Source: Oscillospiraceae bacterium (lineage in GTDB: Bacteria; Bacillota; Clostridia; Oscillospirales; Oscillospiraceae). Taken from it: 64,000 nt of DNA. The stretch lies in the NCBI GenBank assembly GCA_017430455.1, contig JAFRMX010000005.1, positions 88,539 to 152,538 on the forward strand, read 5' to 3'. This document shows positions 17,315-25,762 of this stretch, one piece after another. The notes beneath the pieces were generated by a model. The model had not been told where the DNA came from and ran no database searches. It saw only the letters and a list, made by a program, of their open reading frames with translations. The translations under genes and the position numbers were made by a program. Positions within the stretch are counted from its first letter, which is position 1, and every line of letters starts with the position of its first letter.

Positions 17315-17465
17315 TAATTATATATTTCTCATTGATTTATTAGCAATGAGAAAATAATTGTAAATAGATTTTGCAGTTTCAGTATATTGATAAAACCTTT
17401 TATGATTAGTTTTGTAATTATCCTGCATAGCAGGAAAAAATAATATTTTTTTAGGAGGAAACATG

Positions 17466-18560
17466 ATGAAAAAAATCCTAGCACTTGTCTTGGCTCTTTG
17501 CATGGTGTTTGCACTTGCAGCTTGTGGCCAGGCAGCAGCACCGGCGCCGGCGGCGCAGGAAGCGGCTCCCGCTGCAGAGGAAGCAGCCCCTGCTGAAGAG
17601 GCGGCTCCTGCGGAAGAAGCAGAAAAGCAGATAGTTGTTGGTCTTTCTCTCCCGACTCAGCGTGAGGATATTTGGGTTCGTCATGAGAAACACATCCGCA
17701 CAGCTTGTGAAGCTCTCGGCGCAACGGTCCTGACCCAGATCTCCGATAATGACGCGGCAAAGCAGCAGTCTCAGTGCGAAAACCTTCTTGCTCAGGGCAT
17801 TGACGTTCTGATTATAGGTGCCCACGATGCACAGGCTGCGGCAAATATTGTTGAGATGGCACACGCCGAAGGAATTCCCGTTGTATCCTATGACAGACTG
17901 ATTCTCAATTGCGATGTTGACGTTTATGTTTCTTTTGATAACGTAGCTGTCGGTGAATGCATGGGCAATTGGTTTGTTGAGAATGTTCCGACAGGAAACA
18001 TTGCAGTCCTTGCAGGCGATCCGCTTGACAATAATGCAAAACTGTTCCGTCAGGGTGCAATGAATATTATCCAGCCCAAGATTGATGAAGGATTTTATAA
18101 TCTTGTTATGGACCAGAGCGTTGCTGACTGGAAAGCAGAAAATGCTATGAGACTCGCTGAAGATTGCCTTACTGCAAACAATAATGACATAGTCGGTTTT
18201 GTTGCACCTAATGACAGCACAGCCGGCGGTGTTATCCAGGCACTTGCAGCTCAGGGACTCGACGGAAAAGTACTTCCGACAGGTCAGGACTTTGAACTTT
18301 CAGCACTTCAGCGCATTTACCAGGGCACTCAGGGCATGAGCGTATTTAAAGATACTGTTGTTGAAGGCGCTGCGGCTGCAAAGGCAGCTATTGAACTTGC
18401 CAAGGGCGAGACTCCTGCAGACATTAATGGGGAGACTGATAATGGCCAGATGATGGTTCCTTCCGTTCTCGCAACTCCTACTGCGGTTACTAAAGACAAT
18501 CTTCAGGAAATCGTAGAGACAGCCGGTCTTTACACCTGGGATGAAGTTACTAAGCAGTAA
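17466..18560 (+). CDS. ChvE-like sugar-binding lipoprotein
   Basis: This 364-residue lipoprotein has a signal peptide ending in LAAC at residue 20, then a low-complexity tether (residues about 21-53) of repeated Ala-Pro-Ala-Glu-Glu units. The binding domain resembles ChvE and the first half of the fused protein at 3274: VVGLSLPTQREDIWVRHE, YDRLILNCDVDVYVSFDN, VLAGDPLDNNAKLFR, APNDSTAGGVIQAL, TGQDFELSAL and MSVFKDTV. Two ATGs are adjacent (17463 and 17466); the second is better spaced from AGGAGG at 17453-17458. It heads the second MmsAB-type transporter operon. The sugar is unknown but the aldose-binding pattern of ChvE suggests a monosaccharide. Confidence 0.92.
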   Translation: MKKILALVLALCMVFALAACGQAAAPAPAAQEAAPAAEEAAPAEEAAPAEEAEKQIVVGLSLPTQREDIWVRHEKHIRTACEALGATVLTQISDNDAAKQQSQCENLLAQGIDVLIIGAHDAQAAANIVEMAHAEGIPVVSYDRLILNCDVDVYVSFDNVAVGECMGNWFVENVPTGNIAVLAGDPLDNNAKLFRQGAMNIIQPKIDEGFYNLVMDQSVADWKAENAMRLAEDCLTANNNDIVGFVAPNDSTAGGVIQALAAQGLDGKVLPTGQDFELSALQRIYQGTQGMSVFKDTVVEGAAAAKAAIELAKGETPADINGETDNGQMMVPSVLATPTAVTKDNLQEIVETAGLYTWDEVTKQ

Positions 18561-18586
18561 TCAGTCTGATTAATAGTGAATTGGCG

Positions 18587-18615
18587 GTTAGGATATAGAT
18601 TATCTATATCCTAAC
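18587..18615 (+). terminator. stem-loop after the second binding-protein gene
   Basis: GTTAGGATATAGA at 18587-18599 pairs perfectly with 18603-18615 around a three-base loop, directly before the ATPase gene and without a strong T run. As after the fused binding protein, it probably stabilises the upstream mRNA or reduces read-through. Confidence 0.6.
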
Positions 18616-18642
18616 TGCTCTATTTGGAATGGAGGGTACGAA

Positions 18643-20172
18643 ATGGAAAGCGGCAATGTCCTGGAAATGGTATCAATTACAAAAGAATTCCCCGGTGTTA
18701 AAGCGCTTCAGGATGTTACTTTAAAAGTAAAAAAAGGCGAGATCCATGCTTTGGTCGGGGAAAATGGGGCCGGTAAGTCAACACTAATGAAGATTCTTAG
18801 CGGCGTTTATCCTTATGGTTCTTTTTCCGGGAAAATAATTCTTGACGGGGAAGAGCAGGAATTCAAAACCATAAATGAAAGCATCGCGCATGGCATAGCA
18901 ACCATCTATCAGGAACTGACATTGGTCAGGTATATGGATATTGTCGAAAATGTTTTCCTCGGGCATGAACTTCGCAATTCTAACGGAAGCATTAATTATG
19001 ATAAAGAGTATTCAGTAACAAAAAAGGCGTTGATTGAAGTCGGACTAGACGTGGATCCGACAACTCAAATTATTCAGCTCGGTGTAGGGCAACAGCAGTT
19101 GGTCGAAATTGCAAAAGCATTAGTCAAGGATGCCAGAATAATAGTGTTGGATGAACCTACTTCATCTCTGACAGAAGAAGAGACTAACAGTTTGCTGAAT
19201 CTTTTGCGACGCCTTAGGGAAAAAGGAATTACTTGTATATATATATCGCACAGACTCAATGAGATTTTTGAAATATCTGATTCTACTACAATAATGCGTG
19301 ATGGAAGAGTAGTACACACGTGTTCGACAGCTGATTTGGATGAAAATACATTGATTTCCCATATGGTTGGACGTGAGATGACGGATAGATTCCCGCATGT
19401 AGACCATACCCCGGGAGATGTTGTATTAGAAATAAAAAATTGGACAGTTTATAATCCTGAAATTCCCGGAAAGAAAAGACTCGATAATATTAGTCTTCAG
19501 GCCAGAAAAGGTGAGATATTGGGAATTGCCGGATTAATGGGAGCGGGCAGAACAGAACTGGCTCTATCGCTGCTTGGAGTTTATGGCACAGATATTTCAG
19601 GTGAAGTCATACTTGAAGGAAAGCCGATAAGGCATTTTTCGCCGGAAGCAGCAATTAAAAACGGTATTTGTTATCTCAGTGAGGATAGGAAGGGGAAGGG
19701 TCTTGTTTTGGGGATGAACATTCTCGAAAACACATCATTGGCAAATCTTCCTGCTCTTTCAAACAGAGGTGTCATAAATGCTAATGAAGAGCGGCGGCAA
19801 GCTGAGCAACAGGTTGATAAACTGAAAATTAAAGCGTCTTCACTTGAACAATTGACTGGAAATTTAAGTGGTGGCAACCAACAGAAAGTTGTAGTTGCAA
19901 AGTGGCTTATGGCTCATCCAAAAGTTTTGATACTCGATGAGCCTACCAGAGGCATCGACGTAGGCGCAAAGTATGAGATATACACAATTATGAACCGATT
20001 GATCGATGAGGGCGTCGCTATAATTATGATATCATCTGAGCTTCCCGAGATTCTTGGAATGAGCGACAGGATCCTTGTAATGCATGAGGGCGTAATAAAA
20101 GGTGAATTTAAATACGGTGAAGCTACTCAAGAAACAATAATGCACAGTGCTATCGGAGGCAGTAAACAATGA
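18643..20172 (+). CDS. sugar ABC transporter ATP-binding protein, MmsA-type paralogue
   Basis: This 509-residue tandem ATPase is a close relative of the MmsA-like protein at 9154. Domain one has Walker [10 protein letters not shown] at residues 39-47, IYQELTLVRYMDIVENVFLG, QLGVGQQQLVEIAKALV and Walker [14 protein letters not shown]. Domain two has [52 protein letters not shown] and [19 protein letters not shown]. Codon use is much more A+T-rich than in the paralogue, which argues for separate acquisition rather than recent duplication. It overlaps the permease gene by four bases. Confidence 0.9.
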   Translation: MESGNVLEMVSITKEFPGVKALQDVTLKVKKGEIHALVGENGAGKSTLMKILSGVYPYGSFSGKIILDGEEQEFKTINESIAHGIATIYQELTLVRYMDIVENVFLGHELRNSNGSINYDKEYSVTKKALIEVGLDVDPTTQIIQLGVGQQQLVEIAKALVKDARIIVLDEPTSSLTEEETNSLLNLLRRLREKGITCIYISHRLNEIFEISDSTTIMRDGRVVHTCSTADLDENTLISHMVGREMTDRFPHVDHTPGDVVLEIKNWTVYNPEIPGKKRLDNISLQARKGEILGIAGLMGAGRTELALSLLGVYGTDISGEVILEGKPIRHFSPEAAIKNGICYLSEDRKGKGLVLGMNILENTSLANLPALSNRGVINANEERRQAEQQVDKLKIKASSLEQLTGNLSGGNQQKVVVAKWLMAHPKVLILDEPTRGIDVGAKYEIYTIMNRLIDEGVAIIMISSELPEILGMSDRILVMHEGVIKGEFKYGEATQETIMHSAIGGSKQ

Positions 20173-21356
20173 ATAATGAAAAGACCAACAAAAAGAGTGG
20201 GTTCAGCTTACGAGGAACAAATGCCCGTAAATATGCGATGGTAATTGTTCTGTTGGCAATATGGGCGATATTTTCAATTCTTACTAACGGCTTATTTACC
20301 TCTTCCAGGAATCTTTCCAACCTTTTTATGCAAATGTGTACCGTAGGTATTTTGACCTGTGGCATGATGTTTATCATGGTAACAGGAAATATCGATATTT
20401 CGCTTGGCTCTGTGCTGGGAACACTTGGTGCGCTGGTCGCGGTACTCATAATAAAGCTGGATGTTAATCCGGTGCTTGCCACAATTATTACTCTTGTTAC
20501 GGGTATATTGGTAGGTTTGTGGCATGGATATTGGATTGCATATCGTAACGTTCCCGCAATGATTGCCACCTTGGCGAGCATGACAGCGTTCAAAGGGATA
20601 ACGTTAGGAATTACAGCCGGTATTACCATCAGCGGATTTCCCGAACTGTATAAACAGATAGGGCAGGGATATCTTCCCAAGCTTTTCCTGAAGGACGCTA
20701 ATTTTAACGATACGAGCTTGATATTGATTGTTTTGATCTCAATTGCATTTGTTATCATGGATCAGCGTACGCGCAAGAGCCGCATTGAGTACGGTTTTAA
20801 AGTATCGAGTGTTGGAATTACGATCTTGAAAGAGGCGATAGTATGTCTTGCTATATTGGCAGTTGGGTCTATTATGGTAAGCTATCGCGGTATTCCGGTT
20901 TCAATTCTTATTCTGATGATAGTAGCTTATATTTTTAATTTTATCGCCAATAAAACCCCTTACGGTCGTTCCATATATGCGATTGGCGGAAATAAAGAAG
21001 CAGCGCGGTTTTCCGGAATTAATATCAGAAGAAATATGCTGGTCATGTATGCAGTTATGGGTCTGCTGACTGCTGTTGCAGCATTGGTATACACCACTAG
21101 GCTTAACGCCGCGACCACTTCTGCCGGACAAGCGATGGAGATGGACGTTATAGCTGCCTGCGTAATTGGCGGAACAAGTCCTGCCGGCGGAGTTGGAACA
21201 ATATTTGGAGGAATAATCGGGGCACTTGTCATGGCGAGTTTGGATAACGGAATGAGCCTGCTCAACCTTGATATCATGTATCAGTATGTAATTAAAGGCT
21301 TAGTGTTGCTCCTTGCTGTTGCCATCGATGCTCAGTCCAGGAAAAAGGGCAATTGA
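20169..21356 (+). CDS. sugar ABC transporter permease, MmsB-type paralogue
   Basis: This 395-residue permease matches the MmsB/GguB type in length and motifs: GMMFIMVTGNIDISLGSVLG, YRNVPAMIATLASMTAFKGI, YGRSIYAIGGNKEAARFSGI, DVIAACVIGGTSPAGGVGTI and a C-terminal NLDIMYQYVIKGLVLLLAVA. The ATG overlaps the end of the ATPase gene (ATGA). With the ChvE-like protein and the ATPase it completes the third sugar ABC importer of the window. The next gene starts two to three bases after its stop, so the catabolic block is in the same transcript. Confidence 0.9.
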   Translation: MNNEKTNKKSGFSLRGTNARKYAMVIVLLAIWAIFSILTNGLFTSSRNLSNLFMQMCTVGILTCGMMFIMVTGNIDISLGSVLGTLGALVAVLIIKLDVNPVLATIITLVTGILVGLWHGYWIAYRNVPAMIATLASMTAFKGITLGITAGITISGFPELYKQIGQGYLPKLFLKDANFNDTSLILIVLISIAFVIMDQRTRKSRIEYGFKVSSVGITILKEAIVCLAILAVGSIMVSYRGIPVSILILMIVAYIFNFIANKTPYGRSIYAIGGNKEAARFSGINIRRNMLVMYAVMGLLTAVAALVYTTRLNAATTSAGQAMEMDVIAACVIGGTSPAGGVGTIFGGIIGALVMASLDNGMSLLNLDIMYQYVIKGLVLLLAVAIDAQSRKKGN

Positions 21357-21358
21357 TT

Positions 21359-21859
21359 ATGCATACTATTCAAGTAAAAAAGCTGAGTTCGGAAGCGTTT
21401 TCAAAATATGGATTTTTCACTAATGCATTGTCTCCAAAGGGGGAATCAATAGGATCTGAACCGGCCGAGTTTTTTAGAGATATTGTTCAGTTAAGATTAG
21501 GACATTCAAATGTGTTATCAGTTTCTGTCCTGGAACTAACTAAGCGTCCCTATGTGATTAATGCTATGGAATATCACAACAACTGTTGCGAAGGAATGAT
21601 GCCGCTTGATGGAGATGTTATTGTACAGGTCGCTCCGGCATGTAACAGTAAAGAGGTCCCATTAAAAAAAGTAGAGGCTTTTTATGTTCCTCGTGGAACT
21701 CTAGTAGTACTTAATCCCGGTGTTTGGCATGAGTCCCCATATGTTGTTGATCAGGAGAAAGGTCACATTTTTTGTATGCTTCCCGAGCGAACATACATGA
21801 ATGATGCATATTTAGTATCTATTCCGGAAGAAAATCAAATTTTAATAGAAAACCAGTAA
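21359..21859 (+). CDS. ureidoglycolate lyase-like cupin protein
   Basis: This 166-residue protein resembles the AllA (ureidoglycolate lyase) cupin family: it opens with SSEAFSKYGFF, then ESIGSEPAEFF, AMEYHNNCCEGMMPLDGDVI, FYVPRGTLVVLNPGVWHESP and HIFCMLPERTY. Conserved landmarks are the E-x-H near the first strand, a PLDGD turn, P-x-G-T and W-H. The ATG at 21359 is preferred to the TTG at 21353. Because no allantoin genes are present and all neighbours are sugar genes, ureidoglycolate is an unlikely substrate; a mutarotase, lyase or isomerase step on a sugar acid or keto-sugar is possible. Its landmarks parallel those of the DUF4867 protein at 1169. Confidence 0.7.
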   Translation: MHTIQVKKLSSEAFSKYGFFTNALSPKGESIGSEPAEFFRDIVQLRLGHSNVLSVSVLELTKRPYVINAMEYHNNCCEGMMPLDGDVIVQVAPACNSKEVPLKKVEAFYVPRGTLVVLNPGVWHESPYVVDQEKGHIFCMLPERTYMNDAYLVSIPEENQILIENQ

Positions 21860-21875
21860 AACAGGAGGAAACAAT

Positions 21876-22793
21876 ATGGCAGTTTTAGCAAACTATTTTG
21901 ACAGACACCCTTGTGAGCCCGATAAAAAAGTTCCCACTCCGGTCACAAGAGAAAACATGGTCCACTACATTTATGTTCCTGAAGACCCGCACCATGCAGA
22001 TCTGAACTGGATGTATGCTTCTACAGAGACCATGTTCAGCGGCAGATATCATCTTGCGCCCGGCTCCATGTTTACACCGCCTGATGTCCATCAGGGCGAT
22101 GAATACTACTATATTCTCAATGGCACATTGACTATCTTTAATCCAAAAACCGGTCAAGTTGTGGAACTGAAAAAGGGAGAATGTATAAATCTTCCTAAGC
22201 ATGCACCGCATAAAGGTTATAATTTTACACAAGAAGTTACTGAGATCCTTTATCTTATTGTTCCCAGCGTATGGCAGAAAGGCGAAGCGGGGCCACCTCC
22301 TTATGATGAGGCGAACATGGTTTTGCTGAATGACTTGAGAGCTGAGCAGGGAAAGCGGGAAGGCTTGGCGATAGAAAAAACAGATACCAAAAAGCTGGGT
22401 ATCGGTTGCTGGCCGACAGATCCGGTTGCGGTCAGAGAAACCGGCGAATTTGTTAAGGTCAATGACGAAAATAAGCTTCGCACAATTCATGGTCGCGAAT
22501 TTCCGATTCCTGTTAATTTCTTCTTCAGTACGGATTTGGGACATATGGGGGAGATTACTATTCCCTACGGAGGAAATGGTCCCCGTTCTATGGAGGAACT
22601 GACGCTTGGCGGAGACGCTACTCTGTTTGTACATGAAGGGCCTGTAACTTTCTTCTTCCCGAAAGATCAAGGCTGCTATACGCTAAACAATGATGAAGTT
22701 ATGTTTGTACCTGCCGGGACGCCATTTAATATTATTAATTATCAGTCAAAAATAATACATGTTATCTTTTCTGTAGGCGGTAAAATATTCTGA
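21876..22793 (+). CDS. double-cupin protein of unknown function
   Basis: This 305-residue protein contains two cupin domains. The first (about residues 45-130) has HLAPGSMFTPPDVHQGDEYYYILNGT split as H-x-G-D-E-x-Y-Y and a second-motif segment INLPKHAPHKGYN, giving the His/Glu/His set usual for metal binding. The second (about residues 205-300) has TIPYGGNGPRS, ATLFVHEGPVTFF and VMFVPAGTPFNIIN, with fewer metal ligands. An AGGAGG site precedes the ATG. It is followed by a strong hairpin. Sugar isomerase or epimerase activity is plausible for this context, since D-lyxose isomerase further downstream is also a cupin, but no named function is recognised. Confidence 0.75.
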   Translation: MAVLANYFDRHPCEPDKKVPTPVTRENMVHYIYVPEDPHHADLNWMYASTETMFSGRYHLAPGSMFTPPDVHQGDEYYYILNGTLTIFNPKTGQVVELKKGECINLPKHAPHKGYNFTQEVTEILYLIVPSVWQKGEAGPPPYDEANMVLLNDLRAEQGKREGLAIEKTDTKKLGIGCWPTDPVAVRETGEFVKVNDENKLRTIHGREFPIPVNFFFSTDLGHMGEITIPYGGNGPRSMEELTLGGDATLFVHEGPVTFFFPKDQGCYTLNNDEVMFVPAGTPFNIINYQSKIIHVIFSVGGKIF

Positions 22794-22800
22794 TTTTTAA

Positions 22801-22830
22801 TAAATGGGCGTATCAGCATACGCCCATTTA
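22801..22830 (+). terminator. perfect hairpin between the double-cupin and HPS genes
   Basis: TAAATGGGCGTAT at 22801-22813 pairs perfectly with 22818-22830 around a four-base loop. Only a few Ts follow, so it may be a partial terminator or mRNA processing/stability element splitting the transporter-cupin part from the sugar-phosphate enzymes. Confidence 0.6.
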
Positions 22831-22854
22831 ATCTTAATTAATGGTAATAAATAT

Positions 22855-23493
22855 ATGAAATTGCAAGTCGCTATTGATTATACAGATCTTTTGCAAGCGA
22901 AAAGAACAATACTCGAAATAGCCGAAGTTGTCGATATTATTGAAATTGGTACGCCATTATTATTATCAGCCGGAAAGGAAATAATCTGCTGGAGCAAAAA
23001 ACACTTTCCTAATCTCTGCGTTTTGGCCGATGCAAAAATAGTTGATGGCGGAGAAGCGGAGGCGGCGATGCTGTTTGATTCCGGAGCAGATATTGTTACG
23101 GTAATCGCGGATGCAAATGACAGTACAATTAGAAAGGTAGTTTCAGAGTGCAAAAAAAACGGCAATAAATGCATGGCAGACTTAATAATAACCAGGGATA
23201 GCATAAAAAGAGCAGAAGAAATAAATAAACTCGGTGTAGATTATCTCTGTGTTCATACGGCATTTGATATTCAAGCCGATGTAGCAACACCGTTTGAGGA
23301 GTTGTTGCAAATAAAGAAGTCATTGCCGAAGGCATCTACAGCTATTGCGGGCGGAATTAATCTGCAGAACATTCAATATGTTGCCGCTGCAAATCCGGAT
23401 ATCATTATCGTAGGAGGCTGTATTTGCAACAGCAGTGATAAAGTAAGTACAATTATGCAGATTAAGGAAGCAATGAGGCGGTATGGCGGCTGA
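22855..23493 (+). CDS. hxlA: 3-hexulose-6-phosphate synthase-like protein
   Basis: This 212-residue TIM-barrel protein belongs to the orotidine-5'-phosphate-decarboxylase suprafamily. It has the metal/substrate motif LADAKIVDGGEAEAAMLFDSG; hexulose-phosphate synthases carry K-I-x-D-G-G here, whereas 3-keto-L-gulonate-6-phosphate decarboxylases carry K-T-A-D-A-G. Other matches are VDIIEIGTPLL, YLCVHTAFDIQ and IAGGINLQNI. It would interconvert ribulose-5-phosphate plus formaldehyde with D-arabino-3-hexulose-6-phosphate. I placed the start at the ATG at 22855, which gives the normal length and N terminus (MKLQVAIDYTD). It overlaps the next gene by 11 bases. In a sugar catabolic locus the cleavage direction, making ribulose-5-phosphate, is more likely. 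Confidence 0.88.
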   Translation: MKLQVAIDYTDLLQAKRTILEIAEVVDIIEIGTPLLLSAGKEIICWSKKHFPNLCVLADAKIVDGGEAEAAMLFDSGADIVTVIADANDSTIRKVVSECKKNGNKCMADLIITRDSIKRAEEINKLGVDYLCVHTAFDIQADVATPFEELLQIKKSLPKASTAIAGGINLQNIQYVAAANPDIIIVGGCICNSSDKVSTIMQIKEAMRRYGG

Positions 23494-24076
23494 TAATAAA
23501 ATGGAATTAGCAACAGATGTTAAGGAATTATATACAATAATCTTACAAGAACATTTTGAAGCAGTAAGAATGATAAACAAGGAACAAACAGAAGCCCTTA
23601 TTGCCTGTATGATCTCTGCCTCGAGAATTTTCTTTGCAGGGTCGGGGCGCTCCGGACTCATAGTAAAAGCGTTTGCCATGAGATGCATGCAAATGGGATT
23701 GAAAATTTTTGTTGTTGGCGAGACTGTCACCCCTGCGATAAAAAGCGGAGATTTGCTGCTGATAGGCAGCGGTTCCGGGGAAACATCCGGTTTAGTACAA
23801 ATAGCAAAGAAGGCTAAATCTGTCGGGGCAAAAATAGGCTTGGTTACCATCAGACCGGAGTCTTCTCTTGGGGCGCTTGCTGACTGTATAGTTTCAATTC
23901 CGGGAAGGACAATTAAAACCTCAGATATCACAAATTCTCCTGAATCTGTACAGCCGGCTGGCAACCTGTTTGAGCAAGGAATGTTTCTGCTTTTCGAAAG
24001 CATTTCTTTGAAGCTTATGCCAATTGTCGGGGTTAATAACACAACCCTTTTTGAAAACCATGCAAATCTCGAGTGA
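23483..24076 (+). CDS. hxlB: 6-phospho-3-hexuloisomerase
   Basis: This 197-residue SIS-domain isomerase interconverts D-arabino-3-hexulose-6-phosphate and fructose-6-phosphate. Family motifs are FFAGSGRSGLIVKAFAMRCM, VVGETVTPAIKSGDLLLIGS, GSGETSGLVQIAKKAKSVGA and a C-terminal NLFEQGMFLLFESI. Its start overlaps the synthase gene by 11 bases, the usual coupling of the two ribulose-monophosphate-pathway enzymes. A second, more diverged SIS protein of the same type is encoded at 25763-26326. Confidence 0.9.
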   Translation: MAADNKMELATDVKELYTIILQEHFEAVRMINKEQTEALIACMISASRIFFAGSGRSGLIVKAFAMRCMQMGLKIFVVGETVTPAIKSGDLLLIGSGSGETSGLVQIAKKAKSVGAKIGLVTIRPESSLGALADCIVSIPGRTIKTSDITNSPESVQPAGNLFEQGMFLLFESISLKLMPIVGVNNTTLFENHANLE

Positions 24077-24098
24077 GATAGTAAGCGAGGAAGAATTA

Positions 24099-25055
24099 AT
24101 GAAAGTCTTTTGTTTAGGTGAAATGGTAATTGATTTCACCCCCGGCGCAGAGAAGAATTCATACATTAAAAATCCTGGAGGGGCGGTTGCAAATGTTGCA
24201 ATCGCACTAAAACGATTGGGAGTGGACTCCGTATTTTGCGGCAAGTTGGGAAATGATGATTTCGGATTTTTTCTCGAGAGATTTTTGGAAGAAAACGGAG
24301 TTGAGATCGCCTGTCGTGAAAAAACGGACCGTGCAATAACAACATTAGCGTTTGTTAATCTTTATGAAGACGGCAACAGAACGTTTACATTTGCACGAAA
24401 ACCCGGAGCTGATATGCTGCTCAGCAAAAAAGATATAAAAGTAAGTGCAGTGAAAAATGCAGATTACATCCATGCCGGCAGCTGCTCAATGTCGGAAGGA
24501 CCGGCGCGTAAAGCGACGGAATATGCTTTGGAGCTTGGTCACAGGCATGGGAAAATTGTAAGCTTTGATGTCAATTACCGTAATCTTCAGTGGAAATCTC
24601 CGGAGGCGTGTTCAGAGCAGGTGAAAAAGGTCTTGCCTTTTGTTGATCTGCTAAAGGTTTCAGATGAAGAGATTTTTCTTTTCGGGGGAGAAAAAGCAAT
24701 TCCGAAACTGATGCAAAAATATTCAGTTTCTCTGGTAGCTGTAACTTGCGGAGAAAAGCCTGCTAAAGTGTTTTGGAATGGTAAAGTAATTGAATGCTCT
24801 GTTCCAAAAGTTAAAGCTGTTGATACTACAGGTGCAGGTGATTCGTTTTGGGCTGCATTTTTAGCACAATTAATAAAAAATGGAATAGCAGATATAAACA
24901 AACTCAACAGAAATGTACTTGAAGAAGCTCTGTCATGGGCTACAGTAGCCGGGAGCATGACAGTTATGAAATATGGTGCTATTCCGGCTCTGCCTTCATT
25001 GGAAGAACTAGAATTGTTCAAAGCAAACACTGAGAAGGGACGGGAAAGAATATAA
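24099..25055 (+). CDS. PfkB-family sugar kinase (fructokinase-like)
   Basis: This 318-residue ribokinase-fold enzyme phosphorylates a sugar with ATP. Signature regions are FCLGEMVIDFTPG, the substrate/Gly motif NPGGAVANVAIALKRLG, FGFFLERFLEENGV, and the catalytic/anion-hole motif VDTTGAGDSFWAAFLA. The N-terminal half is most like bacterial fructokinases. The ATG at 24099 follows GCGAGGAAG and gives a normal N terminus; the longer frame upstream overlaps hxlB and has no ribosome site. With the downstream epimerase and isomerase it could feed a ketohexose-6-phosphate into the HPS/PHI steps. Substrate could be fructose, allulose or another ketose. Confidence 0.88.
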   Translation: MKVFCLGEMVIDFTPGAEKNSYIKNPGGAVANVAIALKRLGVDSVFCGKLGNDDFGFFLERFLEENGVEIACREKTDRAITTLAFVNLYEDGNRTFTFARKPGADMLLSKKDIKVSAVKNADYIHAGSCSMSEGPARKATEYALELGHRHGKIVSFDVNYRNLQWKSPEACSEQVKKVLPFVDLLKVSDEEIFLFGGEKAIPKLMQKYSVSLVAVTCGEKPAKVFWNGKVIECSVPKVKAVDTTGAGDSFWAAFLAQLIKNGIADINKLNRNVLEEALSWATVAGSMTVMKYGAIPALPSLEELELFKANTEKGRERI

Positions 25056-25759
25056 TGAGCAGCGTGTGGGAAGAATCGTGTATTCTTGCGCCATCTTTGA
25101 TATGTCTCGATTTGTGTAATCTAGAGCGTGACGTGAATATCTTAAGGGACTGCGATATAGACGTTTTGCATGTAGATATTCTCGATGGCCATTTCAGCCC
25201 GAGTATGCCTATAGGATTGGATGTAGTAAAACAGCTTCGGCAAAAAACAGAGCTTGTATTTGATGTACACATAATGACCACGACACCGGATTATTTTCTG
25301 GATGAAATGATTGAAATCGGGGCAGAACAGATAACGGTGCATTATGAAACGCTCAACCATGCAGACAGAATTATAGATAAAATCAAGAATGCAGGGATAC
25401 GGGCAGGTCTGGCATTAAAACCGGCAACAACACTCCATGTATTAGACTATATTATAGATAAACTGGATAATGTTTTATTAATGCAGATCAACCCGGGTTA
25501 TGCAGGATATTCAGGGCAGACGGCGGCACCTTATATGGAAAGAAAAATTAAAGAATTATACGAAATGATTAGTCGGACAGGGTGTAAAACAAGCATTCAA
25601 TTGGATGGGCGCGTAACAAAAGAAACAATTGATAAATATGCCAACAAAGAGGTATGTTCATTCGTGGTCGGGAGTTCCTGCTTTAGCAAAAACAATCTCA
25701 GACAAACTGTTACGGAGTTGGCTGATTATCAAAAGTTATTAAGAAAGGTAAAGAAGTAA
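25055..25759 (+). CDS. ribulose-phosphate/allulose-6-phosphate 3-epimerase family protein
   Basis: This 234-residue TIM-barrel epimerase has the family metal ligands: HVDILDGHFSPS (His, Asp), FDVHIMTTTP (His) and SIQLDGRV (Asp), plus the phosphate-binding MQINPGYAGYSGQTAA and SFVVGSSCFSK. Ribulose-phosphate 3-epimerase (Rpe) and allulose-6-phosphate 3-epimerase (AlsE) share these. The sequence is more divergent than a housekeeping Rpe, for example FSPS in place of FVPN and HYETLNHADR in the fourth strand. An AlsE-like role, allulose-6-phosphate to fructose-6-phosphate, would connect the kinase to the hexuloisomerase. Start and previous stop share one base. Confidence 0.85.
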   Translation: MSSVWEESCILAPSLICLDLCNLERDVNILRDCDIDVLHVDILDGHFSPSMPIGLDVVKQLRQKTELVFDVHIMTTTPDYFLDEMIEIGAEQITVHYETLNHADRIIDKIKNAGIRAGLALKPATTLHVLDYIIDKLDNVLLMQINPGYAGYSGQTAAPYMERKIKELYEMISRTGCKTSIQLDGRVTKETIDKYANKEVCSFVVGSSCFSKNNLRQTVTELADYQKLLRKVKK

Positions 25760-25762
25760 CAG

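Noticed and set aside
17059..17462. Riboswitch in the long leader before the ChvE-like gene
   Set aside because: The leader is A+T-rich with only short palindromes; I could not draw a multi-stem conserved fold or recognise a known riboswitch motif.
21359..21859. Allantoin catabolism via ureidoglycolate lyase
   Set aside because: No other allantoin or purine-degradation gene is in the window and all neighbours are sugar-related, so the family resemblance is not taken as function.
22801..22830. Full terminator ending the transport operon
   Set aside because: The hairpin is perfect but lacks a clear T run and the following enzyme genes show no promoter of their own, so it is more likely a partial terminator or stability element.
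22855..23493. HPS-like protein as 3-keto-L-gulonate-6-phosphate decarboxylase
   Set aside because: The active-site segment reads K-I-V-D-G-G as in hexulose-phosphate synthases, not K-T-A-D-A-G as in the decarboxylases, and the next gene is a clear 6-phospho-3-hexuloisomerase.
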